A DNA stretch of 64,000 nucleotides from Gilvimarinus xylanilyticus (GTDB taxonomy: Bacteria > Pseudomonadota > Gammaproteobacteria > Pseudomonadales > Cellvibrionaceae), in NCBI RefSeq assembly GCF_024195295.1, contig NZ_JAMFTH010000001.1:1853428-1917427 (forward strand), in the 5' to 3' direction. Below, piece after piece: positions 9,720-17,241 of the stretch. A program made the position numbers and the translations under genes. A model generated the notes under the pieces. The model was not told the DNA's origin and searched no databases. It worked only from the letters and a program-made list of their open reading frames with translations. How positions within the stretch are numbered: position 1 is the first letter of the stretch; each line of letters opens with the position of its first letter.

Positions 9720-9780
9720 AACACAAAACCTGATCAGTAAACGTTAAAGCTACCCAAATTTGGGGCGCAACTGTCCTGTA

Positions 9781-10125
9781 TCAGGCGTGTATGGGGGGAC
9801 GATAGAGAGGAGAAACCTCAGCAGCTCGGGCCATAACAGCTCGGGCGACAGGTTTTAATGAGTGCAATTGAATGGGGGGATAAAACGCCGCAGGCAGCAC
9901 CGCCACACCACCGCAAACGCCGGGACAGCAGCACTGCTGAGTGCAGTGCTCGCTGTTCATATCGGCTGAGGCATCGACCAACTCCATGGAGTCGTGGCAA
10001 TCTTGCATCGCCATCGAATCCATGGATTCGGGGGAGTGAGACATTTCGGACACAGGCACAGGCGCCGCAAAGCTAAACAGCCCCTGCGCCACCAAAACCA
10101 TAATGATTAATGCCCGTAACATCAT
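9781..10125 (-). CDS. Small exported Cys/His/Met-rich protein heading the cus operon
   Basis: A 114-aa product with an N-terminal hydrophobic signal (MMLRALIIMVLVAQGLFSFA), a Met/His/Asp-rich middle (MSHSPESMDSMAMQDCHDSM), a Cys cluster (CTQQCCCPGVCGG) and a C-terminus ending SPLYRPPIHA. Such short proteins are commonly found heading copper-efflux operons; the ending resembles CopL/DUF2946-type proteins, but I cannot assign it firmly. It lies 61 bp before cusB on the same strand and probably binds or senses copper in the periplasm. Its leader consists almost wholly of a heptamer repeat array. Confidence 0.75.
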   Translation of the reverse strand: MMLRALIIMVLVAQGLFSFAAPVPVSEMSHSPESMDSMAMQDCHDSMELVDASADMNSEHCTQQCCCPGVCGGVAVLPAAFYPPIQLHSLKPVARAVMARAAEVSPLYRPPIHA

Positions 10126-10137
10126 CTGCTTTTACCG

Positions 10138-10242
10138 TTCTGCGTTCTGCGTTCTGCGTTCTGCGTTCTGCGTTCTGCGTTCTGCGTTCTGCGTTCTGCG
10201 TTCTGCGTTCTGCGTTCTGCGTTCTGCGTTCTGCGTTCTGCG
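10138..10242 (-). repeat. 7-bp tandem repeat, TTCTGCG x15
   Basis: Fifteen perfect consecutive copies of TTCTGCG (105 bp) fill nearly all of the gap between the methyltransferase-like gene (stop at 10257) and the start of the cus operon gene at 10125. Because 7 is not a multiple of 3, an open frame across it cycles through all three frames, giving a spurious repetitive peptide on the plus strand. Copy number would change the distance between the cus genes and any upstream promoter. Confidence 0.95.
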
Positions 10243-10256
10243 TAACAGTATAACCC

Positions 10257-11087
10257 CTACTCGCCCTCAGGCTTTACAAACTTTAGAGTCATACGATCAC
10301 TTTCGCCGATCTCAGTATACTTATCCCGGTCTTTATCGCCGCCGCGCAGCGAGGGCGGCAAAGTCCAAACGCCGTGCTCATGTTTAGCGGTATCTTGGGG
10401 GTTGGCGTTTACCTCGCTTTCAGCGGCCAACACAAACCCGGCCTTCTCAGCCGCATTAACCACCACACTCTGCTTAATATAGCCGCTTTCTTCCTGGACT
10501 TTGTCCGAGCGCTCTTCGGGTAAGCGGTGATCCACTACACCTAAAATGCCGCCGGGTTTCAGGGCACGATAAAACGCCGAAAACGCCGCCAGCAGCTTTT
10601 CTTCACCGCCGCCGCGCATATACCAGTTGTGAGCGTTGCGGAAGGTCAGCACCATATCGGCGCTGCCAGCGGGGGCAATGTCGTACTGCTCTGGTGGGTT
10701 AAACACCGACACTTTGGTTTGATCATAAAGCTCGGGGTTAGCGGCCAGCTTTTCGCCGTAGTTTTCCCGCGAGCGCTTAAAGTAGCCAATTTCACTGTCG
10801 GGGTTAAAATGCGCGGCGTAAAACACGCCCTCGTCGCGCAGATAGGGGGCCAGAATTTCAGTGTACCAGCCACCGCCGGGCCATATCTCTACCACGGTCA
10901 TGTCCGGCTCGATACCAAAAAACGCCAGAGTTTCACCCGGGTGACGGTATTCGTCGCGGGCGCTGCTTTCCGCGCGGTGCTCACCCGCCAGTACATCTTG
11001 CAGGGCTTCATCGTCTGCGGCCGCCCAGCTACTGGCGGTTACCGTCAATACGGCCAGGGCCGTTTTTATACTGTTTGCTACACCCAT
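10257..11087 (-). CDS. Exported class I methyltransferase-fold protein (COG4798-like)
   Basis: A 276-aa protein with a signal-peptide-like start (MGVANSIKTALAVLTVTASSWAAADD), so it is predicted to be periplasmic. The Rossmann methyltransferase motif I is present but altered (VVEIWPGGGWYTEILAPYL), followed by VLTFRNAHNWYM and a post-motif block LKPGGILGVVDHRLPE. This matches the COG4798 predicted methyltransferase family, which is often exported. A periplasmic methyltransferase is puzzling since SAM is cytoplasmic. AAAGGAG lies 6 bp before the ATG. It sits 27 bp after another methyltransferase gene and upstream of the cus operon. Confidence 0.8.
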   Translation of the reverse strand: MGVANSIKTALAVLTVTASSWAAADDEALQDVLAGEHRAESSARDEYRHPGETLAFFGIEPDMTVVEIWPGGGWYTEILAPYLRDEGVFYAAHFNPDSEIGYFKRSRENYGEKLAANPELYDQTKVSVFNPPEQYDIAPAGSADMVLTFRNAHNWYMRGGGEEKLLAAFSAFYRALKPGGILGVVDHRLPEERSDKVQEESGYIKQSVVVNAAEKAGFVLAAESEVNANPQDTAKHEHGVWTLPPSLRGGDKDRDKYTEIGESDRMTLKFVKPEGE

Positions 11088-11114
11088 GCTTAACTCCTTT
11101 GTGTGGTCTTTGCG

Positions 11115-11996
11115 TTAACCTACCACAGCCGTGGCGGGCAACGAATGCTTTTTCAGTGAATAATAGTTAATCGGCACCCGGTCGTTGTGCTCGTCCAGGC
11201 AAAACCCGGCCTGCGCGAACAGCGCCTGTTTATCCAGCCCGTGCCAGGCCTTAATAAAAGGCTCGTGTACCCGCGCGGCCATGCGCTTAAAATAAACATG
11301 GCGCCAGCCCGCCCGGCGCATTAAAAGGCGCCAGGGTATGGGCCCCAACTGCCGCGCCGAGGGCTCTGCCACCAACAACCGCCCTCCCGGACGAAGCACG
11401 CGATCTATTTCAGCCAAAGCCTTGGCTATGTATTTTGGGGGCATTTCGTGAAATAAAAAGCATACCGTCACCGCATCAAAGCGCTGCTCGCAAAAGGGTA
11501 AGCGCTCGGCCGCTGCCTGGTAGAAGTTTACCGCCGGAAAATCCGTCGCCGCATGCTTGAGCATATAGGGCGATACATCTACCCCCCAGACGTCTTTAAC
11601 CCCCGCATCCACCAGCGCTGCCGCCAGCTTGCCCCCACCGGTGCCCACATCCAACACCGCATCGCAATCCGCCAGCTGCTGCGCCATTACCCGGCGCTGC
11701 CTGGCCATATGCCCCAGCATCATCCGATCAAAACCAGTAATATAGCCGCGCGAGATACGGTGGGAGTAGTTGCCATTGGGCAGGTTGTGAAACTCCTGCA
11801 AGGCGTATTTGGGGATGCCCGCGCGCAGAGGGTCATCGGGCGCCAGCTGCACCGGCTGGGGCTTACCCAAAATAGAGCGCGCAAACTGCAACCAGCCTCT
11901 GGGGCGGGTAAAGTTGATCTCATCGGCCCAGGTGGATGCCAGCGACAGGTTAGCCCAGTCGGGTGTGACAGGATCGATAGAATGTTCGGTTGTCAT
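11115..11996 (-). CDS. Class I SAM-dependent methyltransferase, cytoplasmic
   Basis: A 293-aa protein from ATG 11996 ([14 protein letters not shown]); an upstream in-frame TTG at 12017 is less likely. The SAM-binding motif I is clear ([20 protein letters not shown]), then [11 protein letters not shown], a motif II region [15 protein letters not shown] and a motif [15 protein letters not shown]. This is a Methyltransf_11-type domain, related to UbiE-like enzymes. The substrate is unknown. It is followed after 27 bp by the exported methyltransferase-like gene and may be co-transcribed with it. Confidence 0.8.
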   Translation of the reverse strand: MTTEHSIDPVTPDWANLSLASTWADEINFTRPRGWLQFARSILGKPQPVQLAPDDPLRAGIPKYALQEFHNLPNGNYSHRISRGYITGFDRMMLGHMARQRRVMAQQLADCDAVLDVGTGGGKLAAALVDAGVKDVWGVDVSPYMLKHAATDFPAVNFYQAAAERLPFCEQRFDAVTVCFLFHEMPPKYIAKALAEIDRVLRPGGRLLVAEPSARQLGPIPWRLLMRRAGWRHVYFKRMAARVHEPFIKAWHGLDKQALFAQAGFCLDEHNDRVPINYYSLKKHSLPATAVVG

Positions 11997-12187
11997 GTTA
12001 GGGTTAGTTCTCCACAATAGCCCCTAGGAAAGGGAGCTGCCCTGTCCGTCGAGACAAGACATTTGCACGTTTCAGCCCGTACTGAACATGCAAAGGGTTT
12101 TGCAATAGCCTGCCAAGCAGGCAGGATAAAAGCCGAATAGGCAAAAATCCAGCACTGGACTTATTACCACCCGAGAAGGAGACTCTT

Positions 12188-12751
12188 ATGAAACAATTCC
12201 GCCTAGCGCTCACCCTAAGCGCCTTGCTTGTCGCCCCCCTTACCCTCGCCGATGAAATAACCGATGCGGTAGACGAAGCCGTGAGCGCCTACGAGAATGG
12301 CCAGCTGTCCGAGGCCGTCAGCCAGCTGGACTATGCCGCCGATCTGATTCGCCAACAAAAAGCCGAGGCCATTAAAGCCGTATTCCCTGAGCCGTTAAGC
12401 GGTTGGGACGCCTCTGACATTGAAAGCGAAGCCGCCGGCGGCATGATGATGGGCGGCGGCATCAGTGCCGAGCGCGAATACAACAAGGGTGATGCCTATA
12501 TCACCATCGACCTGGTCACCGACTCCCCCATGCTGCAAAGCATGATGGGCATGCTCAACAACCCCTCACTCATCACCATGAACGGCGGCAAACTGATCAA
12601 AATTCAGGGCCACAAAGCCATTTTGAACGCCCAAGACCCGGAGATCATCCTGATCATCAACTCCAACGCTATGTTCACCCTAAGCGCCAACGGCGACAGC
12701 GTGGATGAGCTGAAAGCTTATGGCGAGGCGTTGGATTTGGATGCTCTTTAA
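12188..12751 (+). CDS. Conserved exported protein of unknown function
   Basis: A 187-aa product with a good signal peptide (MKQFRLALTLSALLVAPLTLADE) and GAAGGAG 8 bp before the start. The mature part begins with a predicted helix (residues 22-60, TPR-like in amphipathic pattern), then a Gly/Met-rich linker (GGMMMGGGIS), and a compact beta-rich domain ending near YGEALDLDAL. I do not recognise the family. It is a single-gene unit just before ssrA. Confidence 0.7.
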   Translation: MKQFRLALTLSALLVAPLTLADEITDAVDEAVSAYENGQLSEAVSQLDYAADLIRQQKAEAIKAVFPEPLSGWDASDIESEAAGGMMMGGGISAEREYNKGDAYITIDLVTDSPMLQSMMGMLNNPSLITMNGGKLIKIQGHKAILNAQDPEIILIINSNAMFTLSANGDSVDELKAYGEALDLDAL

Positions 12752-12766
12752 ACGGGGAATGGTTAA

Positions 12767-12821
12767 CGGAGGACGGAGAACGACGGAAAACACCAATGAC
12801 CCGCTCCTCGTTCTCCGTCAA
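12767..12821 (+). repeat. Heptad-phased repeat and hairpin after the 187-aa gene
   Basis: ACGGAGG, ACGGAGA and ACGACGG follow at 7-bp intervals (12767-12787). ACGGAGAACGA (12773-12783) is a perfect inverted repeat of TCGTTCTCCGT (12808-12818). It could act as a weak terminator, but no T-run follows. Confidence 0.5.
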
Positions 12822-12953
12822 CCGCACCCCGCACTCCGTTTCACCCCTTGTATCCAGCCCTCCCCGGCCCTACAATAGCCGGCCCTGTGGAACTTGGCTG
12901 TCATAGCCTTGTCATACAGGTGAGTGTCGCGGCTACCGCCGCACCCAGTTTTT

Positions 12954-13344
12954 GGGGGCGATTTGGATTCGACGCCGGTGACAAAACTCAAGGTGCATGT
13001 CGTGATGGTAGCGAATCACGTTAATCCCAAGCTGCATTTTATTAGTTGCCAACGACGACAACTACGGTGCCCAATTAGCTGCGTAAGCAGTTGATGAAGC
13101 ACTTCTAGCGGTACGCCGCTAGCGGTCTGTAACAAGGTGCCAGTACCGCGTTGCAGACTGTCATACAGAACTGGATAGCTTTACTGTTCGGATCGTGGCA
13201 GTAATGCGAAACCTAAAGCGAACTCGCTCGCCGCACCCTGCCCGTTGGGTCGCGGATGAGTTAAATTAATTAACGGAATCTAAGCATGTAGATCCGCGAG
13301 CGGAGTGCCGGCGGACGGGGGTTCAACTCCCCCCGCCTCCACCA
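12954..13344 (+). ncRNA. ssrA: Transfer-messenger RNA (tmRNA)
   Basis: One-piece tmRNA of about 391 nt. The 5' end GGGGGCGATTTGGATTCGACG pairs with the 3' end CGCCTCC before ACCA, giving the tRNA-like acceptor stem, and the T-arm GTTCAACTCC is present. The tag reading frame starts at GCC 13048 and ends at TAA 13084-13086, encoding ANDDNYGAQLAA, a typical gammaproteobacterial tag that rescues stalled ribosomes and marks proteins for ClpXP. The last 14 bases double as the left attachment site of the island, so insertion kept the RNA intact. Confidence 0.96.
13331..13344 (+). other. attL core of the ssrA genomic island
   Basis: CCCCGCCTCCACCA forms the very 3' end of ssrA and is repeated exactly at 31439-31452 at the far end of the island, in the same orientation. 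The 3' end of ssrA is a classic target for tyrosine integrases. Confidence 0.85.
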
Positions 13345-13380
13345 CACACCAATCCTAGGGCATCCTAGGAAGTTCACGAA

Positions 13381-13414
13381 AGCCGCTACCCACAAGGGTT
13401 AGCGGCTTTTTTAT
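13381..13414 (+). terminator. Replacement terminator for ssrA, supplied by the island
   Basis: AGCCGCTACCC pairs with GGGTTAGCGGCT across an ACAA loop with one bulged base and is followed by a run of six T. It lies 37 bp inside the island and would end ssrA transcription now that the original terminator is 18 kb away. Confidence 0.8.
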
Positions 13415-13446
13415 GCCCTTTCCTATCCTATTCGATCCGTTGACAT

Positions 13447-13479
13447 CCGGGGGCAACAGGGGGCAACATTGGGGGCATC
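13447..13479 (+). other. Candidate integrase arm-type sites, left end
   Basis: Three GGGGGCA motifs in direct repeat (CGGGGGCAACAGGGGGCAAC, then TTGGGGGCATCTTG) lie just before the integrase gene. A matching pair, GGGGGCAACTATGGGGGCATC, is at 31356-31376 near the other end. Repeated short sites flanking the cores are what arm-binding domains of P4-type integrases recognise. Confidence 0.55.
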
Positions 13480-13509
13480 TTGTAAAAGCTGATACCTAGG
13501 TACCCCCAG

Positions 13510-14733
13510 ATGCCCCTAACAGTCATTACTGTTCGTAATGCTAAGCCTGGCGTGAAGCCAGACGGCACCAGTGTTTCCGGCCCATACCGCATAAGTGATG
13601 CTGGGGGCATGTATTTAGAAGTTGCCCCCAATGGCAGTAAGCGTTGGCGTTTAAAGTATCGCTTTGCTGGTAAAGAGAAACGTATCTCGCTGGGCGTGTA
13701 TCCAGATGTGTCGCTGGCCGATGCCCGCAACGCTCGGGACGACGCCAAACGACTTCTCAAGCAAGGGGTCGACCCTAGCGCAGAACGCAAGGCCCAAAAG
13801 CGGTCCTTGCTTCAAGAGCACACCAACAGCTTTGAGAAAATTACCCAACTGTGGCTGGAACGCCGCGGCCAAAAGTCGGATAGTGGTGATAAACGTTTAA
13901 AGTCACTGCTAGAGCGCGATATTCTGCCCTACCTTGGCAACCGCCCCATTACAGACATCACCCCCAAAGAATTACTGACCGTACTGCAAAAAATTGAACA
14001 GCGCGGTGCAATTGAAACGGCGCACCGCGCCAAGCAATACGTAGGGCAAATCTACCGCTTCGCCATAGCCTCAGACCTGGCAAATTCTGACCCAAGCCTC
14101 ACGTTGGCAGACGCACTAAAAAGCCCTAAAGAGCAACATTTTGCCGCCATTACTAACTCGAAAGACCTAGCACCACTGATTCGGGCCATTAACCACTACA
14201 GTGGCGGGCCCGTGGTGTCAGCGGCGCTCAAGCTCACCCCCAAGCTTTTCTGCCGGCCGGGCGAACTGCGGCAAATGCTTTGGAAAGACGTGGATTTCGA
14301 CAACGCCATTGCACAGGTAACAGTCAACAAAGACAAAGCCCACGAAGATACCCACCTAATCCCCTTGTGCACTCAGGCTATTGAGATTTTAAAAGAACTC
14401 CAGCTACTCACAGGAAAGGGTGACTACGTCTTCCCCAGTGCTCGTGGCCGCAGCCGCCCCATGAGCGAAAACGGTGTGCGTACCGCCTTGCGGTCACTGG
14501 GCTATACCAACGAACAACAAAGCGTGCATGGTTTTAGAGCCACAGCCCGCACTATTTTGGATGAAGAGCTGGAATACCCCGAAAAGTGGATTGAGGCCCA
14601 ACTAGGCCACGCCGTAAAAGACCACAATGGCCGCGCCTACAACCGCACAGGGTTCCTAAAGCAGCGCCGCGAAATGATGCAGGCCTGGGCAGATCATCTT
14701 GAGAACATGAATTACAATAGGAGCGTAAAGTGA
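13510..14733 (+). CDS. int: P4-type tyrosine integrase
   Basis: A 407-aa site-specific recombinase. The N-terminal DUF4102-type arm-binding domain is visible (KPDGTSVSGPYRISDAGGMYLEVAPNG...KRWRLKYRF...LGVYPDVSLADAR). The catalytic domain carries the Arg of box I (LFCRPGELRQMLW), Lys/His region (HLIPL), HGFRATART (His-x-x-Arg), QLGH and the terminal nucleophile context GRAYNRTGFLKQR. All catalytic residues appear intact, so the island could still be mobile. It lies next to attL and reads inward, as is usual for ssrA islands. Confidence 0.95.
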   Translation: MPLTVITVRNAKPGVKPDGTSVSGPYRISDAGGMYLEVAPNGSKRWRLKYRFAGKEKRISLGVYPDVSLADARNARDDAKRLLKQGVDPSAERKAQKRSLLQEHTNSFEKITQLWLERRGQKSDSGDKRLKSLLERDILPYLGNRPITDITPKELLTVLQKIEQRGAIETAHRAKQYVGQIYRFAIASDLANSDPSLTLADALKSPKEQHFAAITNSKDLAPLIRAINHYSGGPVVSAALKLTPKLFCRPGELRQMLWKDVDFDNAIAQVTVNKDKAHEDTHLIPLCTQAIEILKELQLLTGKGDYVFPSARGRSRPMSENGVRTALRSLGYTNEQQSVHGFRATARTILDEELEYPEKWIEAQLGHAVKDHNGRAYNRTGFLKQRREMMQAWADHLENMNYNRSVK

Positions 14734-15332
14734 GTCATTACACGCTTAAAGAACTATTGGCATTTCCGATAGCTCAAACTGAAAGTGAACTTGAGTCTTT
14801 ATTCGGCGACGAGCTGTTCGAGCAATATGAATACTATAGAGAAATCACAGACCTTATTGATCACTTGCGCTGCACTGAATATTCGAGACAACGAGATGCA
14901 GATATTGAGAAATTGCAGAAAAAAATAGCGCTATTCGATTCCCTCGCTGAACATCTATTTACCGGGGTGGCATCTGAGGATCATTCAGCCCCTAGAAACC
15001 TTATCGCCCGAAGGAAGAAAAAAGTTGACTTGAGCTCCGACCACGCTATTGAAAAAGTATATGCCATAGCGGATCACATTGCTGCCATACCAGGGGCTCT
15101 CACACTCCCACAATTCAAGAATCAAAAAAGCTTAACGACTGCCGCCCAATACATAACCGAGGCCTCTGTAATACTCACAAAAAAAGCAGCTAGCAATCCT
15201 CACGGGAGGGCTGAAACTCTCATCAACCTCTACAACAAACATTTTCCCGACTCTGAAGACGGCCGTATGGTTTTTCGGTCCAGACGCTTAGCTGCTTACC
15301 TTCAAGAACTTTTCTACCTACAAAAAAACTAA
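14730..15332 (+). CDS. Island protein of unknown function, 200 aa
   Basis: The gene starts with GTG overlapping the integrase stop codon by 4 bp, so the two are probably translationally coupled. It encodes a mostly helical, charged protein (LKELLAFPIAQTESELESLF, IEKLQKKIALFDSLAEHLF) with no recognised domain and no signal peptide or membrane segment. Base composition is more AT-rich than the host genes. A role with the integrase is suggested only by the overlap. Confidence 0.65.
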   Translation: MSHYTLKELLAFPIAQTESELESLFGDELFEQYEYYREITDLIDHLRCTEYSRQRDADIEKLQKKIALFDSLAEHLFTGVASEDHSAPRNLIARRKKKVDLSSDHAIEKVYAIADHIAAIPGALTLPQFKNQKSLTTAAQYITEASVILTKKAASNPHGRAETLINLYNKHFPDSEDGRMVFRSRRLAAYLQELFYLQKN

Positions 15333-15366
15333 TTTTGTCAAAAATGTCATTTTTGCAAAATTGACA
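15332..15366. promoter_or_regulatory. Operator-like repeat upstream of alpA (copy 1)
   Basis: ATTTTGTCAAAAAT (15332-15345) is followed by ATTTTTGCAAAAT in inverse sense. The same 14 bases occur at 24295-24308 in the leader of rloA. Likely binding site of a shared island regulator; no experimental basis. Confidence 0.5.
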
Positions 15367-15414
15367 CCCCGTCATCACTAGGATATGTCCAAACCCATCA
15401 CATAGGACTTATCC

Positions 15415-15639
15415 ATGTTTGATCACGAAAGCAATAAACCTCGCAAGCCCCACGGCTTCTACCGCCTACCTGAAGTTCTGGAAATAATTCCCGTTAGCAA
15501 ATCCACTTGGTGGGCCGGAATTAAGGCAGGACGTTACCCTAAGCCCGTAAAACTCTCCCCCGGAACCACTGCATGGCATTGCGAGGCCATTCATAGGCTC
15601 GAGGCATCACTTACTCAGTCAGAGGGGGAGTTCAAATGA
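15415..15639 (+). CDS. alpA: AlpA-family DNA-binding regulator
   Basis: A 74-aa protein matching the AlpA/excisionase-like MerR-type fold: FYRLPEVLEIIPVSKSTWWAGIKAGRYPKPVKL, then TTAWHCEAIHRLEASL. AlpA proteins activate integrase or excision functions of P4-like islands. It overlaps the next gene by 4 bp (ATGA-type), starting a run of small genes. Confidence 0.85.
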   Translation: MFDHESNKPRKPHGFYRLPEVLEIIPVSKSTWWAGIKAGRYPKPVKLSPGTTAWHCEAIHRLEASLTQSEGEFK

Positions 15640-15818
15640 AACGCTACCACTTCGAAGTTGTTCAGATCACCCGCACCCCTGTTTCTGAGCTTGCCGATGA
15701 CAAGCATGAGGCCGAGCTTAGCATTCGCTATGGCCTGGGGGACTTTGGCCAACCGACGACAGAATCGACCATTCAATTCGTGAAAGCTGTGGAGGATGAA
15801 AAGAATGCTGTTTCGTAA
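15636..15818 (+). CDS. Small island protein, 60 aa
   Basis: The start overlaps the alpA stop, with a strong AGGGGGAG ribosome-binding site. The sequence begins MKRYHFEVVQITRTPVSELA and is acidic at its C-terminus. No family recognised. Position, ribosome-binding site and coupling support it being expressed. Confidence 0.55.
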   Translation: MKRYHFEVVQITRTPVSELADDKHEAELSIRYGLGDFGQPTTESTIQFVKAVEDEKNAVS

Positions 15819-15978
15819 ACTCTTCACTCTATCGAGCGCGCCCCTTAGGGGCGCTAAAGCCGCTTATAAAGCACTACGCCGTGCAGGTTACTCACGTATT
15901 GAGCTGGTACTGGGGCTTATCATCCTAAGCCCCTATCCACTGTTTTGGATGAGCACCTGGCCAGTCTTTCAACCGTAG
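15805..15978 (+). CDS. Small membrane-type island protein, 57 aa
   Basis: I choose ATG 15805 because GGAGG at 15791-15795 is 9 bp away, whereas it would abut the in-frame ATG at 15796. The basic N-terminus (MLFRKLFTLSSAPLRGAK) is followed by one hydrophobic helix (ELVLGLIILSPYPLFWM). Function unknown. Confidence 0.45.
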   Translation: MLFRKLFTLSSAPLRGAKAAYKALRRAGYSRIELVLGLIILSPYPLFWMSTWPVFQP

Positions 15979-15986
15979 GGGGCCAC

Positions 15987-16232
15987 ATGGCAACATTTAT
16001 TGCATTCACCGAAAAGAGCCGGTTTTGTGGCGGCTTTCACAAGTGCCAACGATGGGCGCTTGAGCAAGCCTGTAAACACCAAACTCTTGTAAAAATCGCC
16101 AAGGCCCGTTCCGGCGAGAAGCACGCCCACATAGTGGGCGAAGCATCTACCACAGGCATACGGTACCTTATTTCACGTCACACCATCGCGGTTAAAAAGC
16201 TCAGGTTACTCAATGAGCAAAAAGAAGCCTAA
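15987..16232 (+). CDS. Small basic island protein, 81 aa
   Basis: Starts at ATG 15987 with TAGGGGG upstream (MATFIAFTEKSRFCGGFHK). It is basic, with Cys and His residues (FCGGFHKCQRW, CKHQ, EKHAHIVG), which might hint at nucleic acid or metal binding. It overlaps the following gene. No family recognised. Confidence 0.5.
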   Translation: MATFIAFTEKSRFCGGFHKCQRWALEQACKHQTLVKIAKARSGEKHAHIVGEASTTGIRYLISRHTIAVKKLRLLNEQKEA

Positions 16233-16623
16233 TCAAACTGAGCGGCCTGGGCGGTTTATTCGTCGCCACCATGAATGGCTGAAAAGCCCCGCCTACAGAG
16301 ACTTAGACTGCAGGGCGCGCTGCTTACTGGAAGAGCTCCAAATGATATATGCACCCAGTAAGAACGGGCAACTCACTCTAAGTCATAAGCAAGCCAGAGA
16401 GCGGCTGAAAATCAGCAAGGAAGCGACAACCAAAGCCTTTAAGGCGCTAGCGGAACACGGTTTTATTGAATTAATGGAATGCGAATACTGGACCCAAAGA
16501 AAAGCACGCGAGTGGCGGCTCACCTTTGAAGGTATGAACGGGAAAATGCCTACTGATGACTGGCAACGCTGGGAGGAAGACAAGCCAGTATTTCTATTAC
16601 CCAAAGGCCGCAAAAAATCATAG
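16213..16623 (+). CDS. Winged-helix/HTH replication-type island protein
   Basis: A 136-aa basic protein with a helix-turn-helix region (QLTLSHKQARERLKIS then KEATTKAFKALAEHGFIEL), followed by WTQRKAREWRLTF. This layout occurs in small phage or island proteins that resemble the DNA-binding part of replication initiators. The last gene of the left-end module; it faces the defence operon tail to tail. Confidence 0.6.
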   Translation: MSKKKPNQTERPGRFIRRHHEWLKSPAYRDLDCRARCLLEELQMIYAPSKNGQLTLSHKQARERLKISKEATTKAFKALAEHGFIELMECEYWTQRKAREWRLTFEGMNGKMPTDDWQRWEEDKPVFLLPKGRKKS

Positions 16624-16714
16624 TGCGGCTTTTACCCTTGACAAAACCTTGACTGAGTCTTGCAAACTGCAACAAATCGTAACCTCGGGGCCTCGCGAGA
16701 CCGCCCGAGAGACG

Positions 16715-17230
16715 CTAGCCTATAAGGCTCTCCTCCGTACGCCAAAGGACCCTTTCAGAAAAGCCGACAACACACGTATCGTACACACTCAAAATCTGAT
16801 CAACACTCAAATTTAGCTGTTCCCCAACGGGTTGCTTTTCCAGTATTTGCTGTAGTTCTTCGACACAAAAAACAAAGCGCTTACAGTCACCCTCAACGGC
16901 CGCCTCTAACGCTTGTTCCCACTGCTCACAAGCAATAGGGTTGGTGCTTCTGCAATAATAAGCCGTGTTGAGAAAATCGCTTCCCTCGAGCTTGCTACCC
17001 ACTGCCTCCCGAAGGACATCGCCCAGCTGTTTAACCTCGGCGGAAATTGCCTGCTCCACCAGCACCTGGCTCATGCCTGACAAGCTCAATCCACAATTAT
17101 CTTGCGTGGCGCGCATAAAGATTGTTCGGGCAAGCTCTTGATACTCATCGCGTATAAGCGCCTCTACCACGTCATCATGAAGGGCTAACCCGAGTGCTTG
17201 CATTTGATCCTTGGGTTCAAGTGACTGCAT
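16715..17230 (-). CDS. Unknown 171-aa protein at the end of the restriction operon
   Basis: It lies 11 bp after res on the same strand, so it is very probably the last gene of that operon. The predicted protein is helical and acidic (ALGLALHDDVVEALIRDEYQ, LREAVGSKLEGSDFL), without signal or membrane segment and with several Cys residues. No homologous family recognised. Its constant position beside res would have to be tested to call it part of the defence system. Confidence 0.65.
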   Translation of the reverse strand: MQSLEPKDQMQALGLALHDDVVEALIRDEYQELARTIFMRATQDNCGLSLSGMSQVLVEQAISAEVKQLGDVLREAVGSKLEGSDFLNTAYYCRSTNPIACEQWEQALEAAVEGDCKRFVFCVEELQQILEKQPVGEQLNLSVDQILSVYDTCVVGFSERVLWRTEESLIG

Positions 17231-17241
17231 CGCTCGTGGCC

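Noticed and set aside
10138-10242. Possible CRISPR-like array
   Set aside because: Repeats are 7 bp, perfect and without spacers, so it is a simple tandem repeat.
10103-10387. Plus-strand open frame encoding repeated FCVLRSA units
   Set aside because: It is produced by the 7-bp tandem repeat and overlaps the methyltransferase gene on the other strand; no independent coding evidence.
16556-16816. 86-aa plus-strand frame between the HTH gene and the 171-aa gene
   Set aside because: It overlaps both convergent genes and ends inside the 171-aa coding region; shadow frame.
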